Positions 60,642 through 64,000 of a stretch of 64,000 bases of DNA are shown here, one piece after another. Below the pieces are notes generated by a model. The model ran no database searches. It had not been told where the DNA came from and was given only the letters and a program-made list of their open reading frames with translations. Both the position numbers and the translations under genes were made by a program. The stretch's first letter is position 1. Every line of letters starts with the position of its first letter. The DNA is from UBA6168 sp039819485 (GTDB lineage: Bacteria; Bacteroidota; Bacteroidia; Chitinophagales; Saprospiraceae), in NCBI GenBank assembly GCA_039819485.1, contig JBCBRY010000028.1:21244-85243 (forward strand). The letters run 5' to 3'.

Positions 60642-63023
60642 ATGTTTAACAACTACTTAAAAATTACTTTCCGCAATTTGATGAAGAACAAATTATTTGT
60701 TTTCATCAACGTCCTCGGCCTTGGAACGGCCCTCGCCTGCTGCATCGTTGCCTTTCTCAACTGGGATTACAATGACAAATTCGATGCGTACCATGCCAAC
60801 ACCGACAACGTGTACCGGGTCAATTTCATCCGCATCACCAACGGGCGGCCCATCAAGAACGGCAGCTGTCCCTGGCCATTGGGAGCGGAGATCAAAAATT
60901 CCATGTCGCAGGTGGATCAGGTAATCCGGTACTCCCCGGTGGGCGGAAACATCCGGATTGGCAATGAGGTCTTTCGTACAGGAATTACAGCAGTGGACCC
61001 TGCTTTTTTCGACGTCTTTAATTTTCCCATGGAAGCCGGCCAGGTCGAAGGCGTCTTTGATAAACAAGCAATCGTTATCAGTGCGGAGCTAAAAGCAAAA
61101 CATTTTCCAAACAACGATAATCCGGTTGGTGAAATATTGACCTGTATCAAAGGTGAAAAACAGGTTGATTTCAAAATCATTGGCGTATTTGCCGATCCAC
61201 CCAAAAACAACAGTTTTTATGAAGATGCTTTCATTCACTACGACAATACCGTTGATCTGAACGGCGTCGCACAGGATGACTGGAGGTCGTTCAACAATAC
61301 GTTTGTGACGGTGAACAATCCGGCAAATGTGGCGGCTGTGGAGCAACAATTGCAAAAGTATGTGGCCATTCAAAATAAGGCAAAGGAAGATTATAAAGTA
61401 TCCGAGTTTTACCTCGATCCATTTGTAGGCATGGCGGTACGGGCAGAAAAAGAGGGGGTCTGGAATCACTGGCTGAGTCAGAGCCTGCCAACAGCCGCCG
61501 CCAGTTCTCCGGGCATCATGGCCCTGCTTATCTTGCTGATTGCCTGTTTCAACTTTACCAACACTTCAATTGCCATCGCCAATCGGCGGGTCAAAGAAAT
61601 CGGCATCCGGAAGGTGTTGGGTTCCAACCGTAAGCAGCTCATTTTTCAGTTTCTGGGAGAAAACACCTTGTTGGTTTTGATGGCGCTGGGAGTAGGGTTG
61701 TTGTTTTCGGCCTTGCTGGTACCGGCTTACAGTGCCATGTGGCCGTTTTTAGAAATTGAGCTCAACTTAGTGGAGAACATGGGGCTGCTTGGTTTTTTGA
61801 TTGTGCTCATGTTGTTCACGGCTTTTGTGGCGGGAAGCTATCCGGCATTCTACGTGAGCAATTTTCAACCGACAACCATTTTGCGCGGCAAGGTAAAATT
61901 CAGCGGAACCAACATGCTGACCCGCGTGCTGCTGACCTTGCAGTTTGCCATTTCGTTGTTGGCCATCATTTCGGGCTTTGTTTTTAGCCAGAATGCAACT
62001 TATCAGGAAGAGTATGATATGGGCTTTAACATGGAGACCATCGTTTCCGCTTATGTCGAAAACGAACAGGGATTCACAAAGATGCGCAACGAACTCATGG
62101 CGTATGATAAAATCAAGGAAATAGCCGGTTCGCAGCATAGTATCAGCTCTTCCTGGTATACCGACCCCATTCGGCATGAGTCGTCGGAAGAACTGGATGT
62201 GAGTATTTTTAATATCGGTACGGATTATTTATCGACGGTTGGTGCGACCATCGTAGAAGGAAGAGATTTTAAAGAAAACAGCCGTTCGGACATGGAGGGC
62301 TCCGTCATCATCAATCAGGAACTGGCCCGGACAATGGGGTGGGCAGACCCGATCGGCAAGCGAATTATGCTGAGAGATACGGTTGCCCTTACCGTTATCG
62401 GAATGGTGCAGGATATTTATTTTGACGGCGGACTTTGGGAGCCGTTGGAGCCGATGCTCATGCGGTATGTCGACCAGGCGGATTACCGGTTTGTTTCGGT
62501 TCGTACCAACACGGAAGATTTAAGAAGTGTCAAAAAACTGATGGATGAAAAATGGGCAGCCGTTTTCCCCGATAAGTTGTCGACCGTTAAATTCATGGAC
62601 GAAGAGAAAGCCGATATGGCACTTGTGAACAACAATATTAAATTGCTTTTTATCTTTCTTGGTGTTGTTGCAGTGCTGTTGTCGGCCATTGGTTTGTTTA
62701 GTTTAGTGTCATTGAATTTGATCAAAAAGATGAAAGAAATCGGCGTGCGAAAAGTATTGGGCGCTTCCACGCAAAATATAATTTTAAGGGTGAGCAAAGA
62801 GTTTATCATCATCCTGGCGTTTGCTTCCGTCCTTGGGTCAATTGGCGGTTATTTCATGACGGACATGCTAATGGGCAGTATCTGGCACTATCATGTTCCG
62901 CTACAGGCGCTGCCATTTATTTTGTCTGTTTCGTTGTTGTTTTTTGTGAGTGGAATTACGATCGGTGGGAAGGTGTTTAAATCGGCGACGATGAATCCGG
63001 CGCATATATTAAAGGACGATTGA
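60642..63023 (+). CDS. MacB/FtsX-type ABC transporter permease
   Basis: 793 residues. It opens with the family signature FRNLMKNKLFVFINVLGLGT (first helix), a large periplasmic MacB_PCD domain (about 45-270), an FtsX domain with three helices (about 285-415, including RRVKEIGIRKVLGSNRKQLI), then a second periplasmic domain and a second FtsX block (about 665-785, MKEIGVRKVLGASTQNIILR). This double-FtsX layout is the Bacteroidota permease of LolCDE / MacB-like machines, which extrude peptides, lipids or lipoproteins by mechanotransmission. The ATPase subunit is not adjacent. Single rightward gene, ending at a strong terminator. Confidence 0.95.
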   Translation: MFNNYLKITFRNLMKNKLFVFINVLGLGTALACCIVAFLNWDYNDKFDAYHANTDNVYRVNFIRITNGRPIKNGSCPWPLGAEIKNSMSQVDQVIRYSPVGGNIRIGNEVFRTGITAVDPAFFDVFNFPMEAGQVEGVFDKQAIVISAELKAKHFPNNDNPVGEILTCIKGEKQVDFKIIGVFADPPKNNSFYEDAFIHYDNTVDLNGVAQDDWRSFNNTFVTVNNPANVAAVEQQLQKYVAIQNKAKEDYKVSEFYLDPFVGMAVRAEKEGVWNHWLSQSLPTAAASSPGIMALLILLIACFNFTNTSIAIANRRVKEIGIRKVLGSNRKQLIFQFLGENTLLVLMALGVGLLFSALLVPAYSAMWPFLEIELNLVENMGLLGFLIVLMLFTAFVAGSYPAFYVSNFQPTTILRGKVKFSGTNMLTRVLLTLQFAISLLAIISGFVFSQNATYQEEYDMGFNMETIVSAYVENEQGFTKMRNELMAYDKIKEIAGSQHSISSSWYTDPIRHESSEELDVSIFNIGTDYLSTVGATIVEGRDFKENSRSDMEGSVIINQELARTMGWADPIGKRIMLRDTVALTVIGMVQDIYFDGGLWEPLEPMLMRYVDQADYRFVSVRTNTEDLRSVKKLMDEKWAAVFPDKLSTVKFMDEEKADMALVNNNIKLLFIFLGVVAVLLSAIGLFSLVSLNLIKKMKEIGVRKVLGASTQNIILRVSKEFIIILAFASVLGSIGGYFMTDMLMGSIWHYHVPLQALPFILSVSLLFFVSGITIGGKVFKSATMNPAHILKDD

Positions 63024-63040
63024 TCAAATGAACTGGAGAA

Positions 63041-63080
63041 AAAAAGAGGTGACATTTTTGCAAAAAATGTCACCTCTTTT
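63041..63080. terminator. bidirectional terminator, TGACATTTTT type
   Basis: AAAAAGAGGTGACATTTTT pairs with AAAAAATGTCACCTCTTTTT around a two-base loop. It serves the ABC permease and overlaps the stop codon of the convergent serine hydrolase. Confidence 0.9.
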
Positions 63081-64000
63081 TATTTTCAAAAAAATCATAA
63101 ACAGCTTGATGCATGCGAGGTCTGATATTCATAGAGTATAATTTTCTATTGTCCCGAGTAGGGTACACCCGGTTGCTTAAAAAAATCAATATGGAATTAT
63201 TATTTGGATCGGCCCAAACAAATGTTCCGGTAAAACCAGAGTGACCGAAACTTTCCGGGCTGGCATCTTTGGCGACATAACTTCCTCCTTCCACATATTC
63301 AACCGGTGGTTTGTCAAACCCTAATCCCCGACGGTTGCCGCTTTCACAAAACTGGCAGCGGGTAAATTCTTTTATTGCTTTTTCGGCAATTATCTGCTGG
63401 CCATCATAAGTGCCGTTATTTAAATACAATTGAAATAATTTAAATAAATCTTCAGCATTTCCGAACAGGCCAGCGTTACAGGAAATTCCTTCGAGCATAG
63501 CAGCGGCCTCGTCGTGTACTTTTCCATGGACTTGTTTTTTTCTGAAAAAAGTGTCCCGCTCAGTAGGGATAATCTTGCTTTTTGGAAATTTATTCAGAGG
63601 GTTGTATAATAAACGGTTTGCTCCAATCGGCTGATAGATATTTTTGTACAAGTGGTTTTCAAGATTTTCACCAGTTAATTCCTGAATTATTTCTGGTAAC
63701 AACAAAAAGAAAAGGCCCGAATATTTATACCCTTTTGATTTTTCCAACGGAGATTTTTTAATGGATTTATAAATCCGCCTTTTGTATTTTTTATGTAGAT
63801 ATAATTCATCCGTTATTTCTATGGAAAATTTCTCGGATTTTTTCATCTTGAATGTCCGGGCTTTAAATTTTCCATTTTTTTTCAAAGTATTTGCCCAATA
63901 AACAATATAAGGTTTTAACCGTGCCTGATGGGCGAGTATTTCCCGGATAACCAAATTACTTTTATTGGAATTTTTAAATTTTGGAAAATAGGTTTTTAAA
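63070..64000 (-). CDS. serine hydrolase (beta-lactamase class C family), N-terminus beyond window
   Basis: The frame is open to the right edge; the visible 309 residues start LKTYFPKFKNSNKSNLVIRE. The sequence matches the C-terminal part of a class C beta-lactamase-type domain: IREILAHQARLKPYI, YKYSGLFFLLLPEIIQELTG (the Y-x-N-like segment), GISCNAGLFGNAEDLFKLFQ and GHSGFTGTFVWADP (KTG-box equivalent). The catalytic SxxK would be further right. The KNSNKSNLVIREILAHQARL stretch resembles the second half of Bacteroidota GH3 - beta-lactamase fusions that act on muropeptides; that is from memory and cannot be tested here. An apparent TTG start at 63954 is inside the gene. Confidence 0.9.
   Translation of the reverse strand, partial: LKTYFPKFKNSNKSNLVIREILAHQARLKPYIVYWANTLKKNGKFKARTFKMKKSEKFSIEITDELYLHKKYKRRIYKSIKKSPLEKSKGYKYSGLFFLLLPEIIQELTGENLENHLYKNIYQPIGANRLLYNPLNKFPKSKIIPTERDTFFRKKQVHGKVHDEAAAMLEGISCNAGLFGNAEDLFKLFQLYLNNGTYDGQQIIAEKAIKEFTRCQFCESGNRRGLGFDKPPVEYVEGGSYVAKDASPESFGHSGFTGTFVWADPNNNSILIFLSNRVYPTRDNRKLYSMNIRPRMHQAVYDFFENKKR

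Noticed and set aside
1..64000. Insertion sequences, transposases, tRNA or rRNA genes, toxin-antitoxin pairs
   Set aside because: None could be supported on either strand; the plasmid maintenance region has no recognisable addiction module.

Overview
The window looks like DNA from a member of the Bacteroidota, most likely a Saprospiria-type organism (Lewinella or Haliscomenobacter relatives). The reasons are type 9 secretion sorting domains of both kinds on giant secreted proteins, a gliding-motility-type C-terminus, LytS/LytTR two-component pairs, an ECF sigma / FecR anti-sigma / TonB-receptor cassette, a TTTG-N19-TAnnTTTG promoter, few Shine-Dalgarno sites, and many lipoproteins. The species is an inference; no rRNA or tRNA is visible.

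The left 6.5 kb is a replicon-maintenance module. A Rep_3-type initiator gene (4957-6456, +) sits beside about 700 bp of iterons (4194-4913). A small ParA (2773-3414, -) and a ribbon-helix-helix ParB-like protein (2413-2640, -) lie on the other side, surrounded by seven copies of a palindromic AACGAATTCGTT-type element (1248-3615). Both window ends cut through genes, so the replicon is larger than 64 kb: a large plasmid or chromid, or a plasmid integrated in a chromosome.

From 6.9 to 20 kb: a T9SS type A secreted HYR-repeat protein, then two LytS/LytTR systems on the minus strand. Each is followed on the same strand by a small secreted protein and a very short peptide gene. The first has two 39-41 residue peptides with a KGGN motif, one interrupted at an A8 tract. 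The second has a 37-residue Cys-rich peptide. A third LytS kinase is cut by the left edge. From 20 to 25 kb come an exported agmatine-deiminase-family lipoprotein, an AraC regulator, the msrB-msrA repair pair, and structured repeats between convergent genes.

From 25 to 38 kb is a glycan-flavoured group: a GH13-GH31 fusion enzyme, a divergent 2134-residue surface protein with an N-terminal carbohydrate-binding-like domain and a CHU_C tail, and a duplicated secreted protein with an IPTL-like membrane anchor. From 38 to 50 kb are ftsH, an AraC regulator, a strongly acidic four-repeat lipoprotein, the TonB receptor / FecR / ECF sigma cassette, a SdiA-regulated-type propeller lipoprotein and a CvpA-like membrane protein.

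From 50 to 60 kb a minus-strand run of Planctomycetes-type genes (PSCyt1-DUF1549-DUF1553, DUF1501, NHL propeller, chitobiase-C/discoidin-like proteins, DUF2231-cytochrome c with LRR) probably forms one outer-surface catabolic operon. The right end has a MacB/FtsX-type ABC permease and the C-terminal part of a serine hydrolase, probably the tail of a GH3-beta-lactamase fusion.
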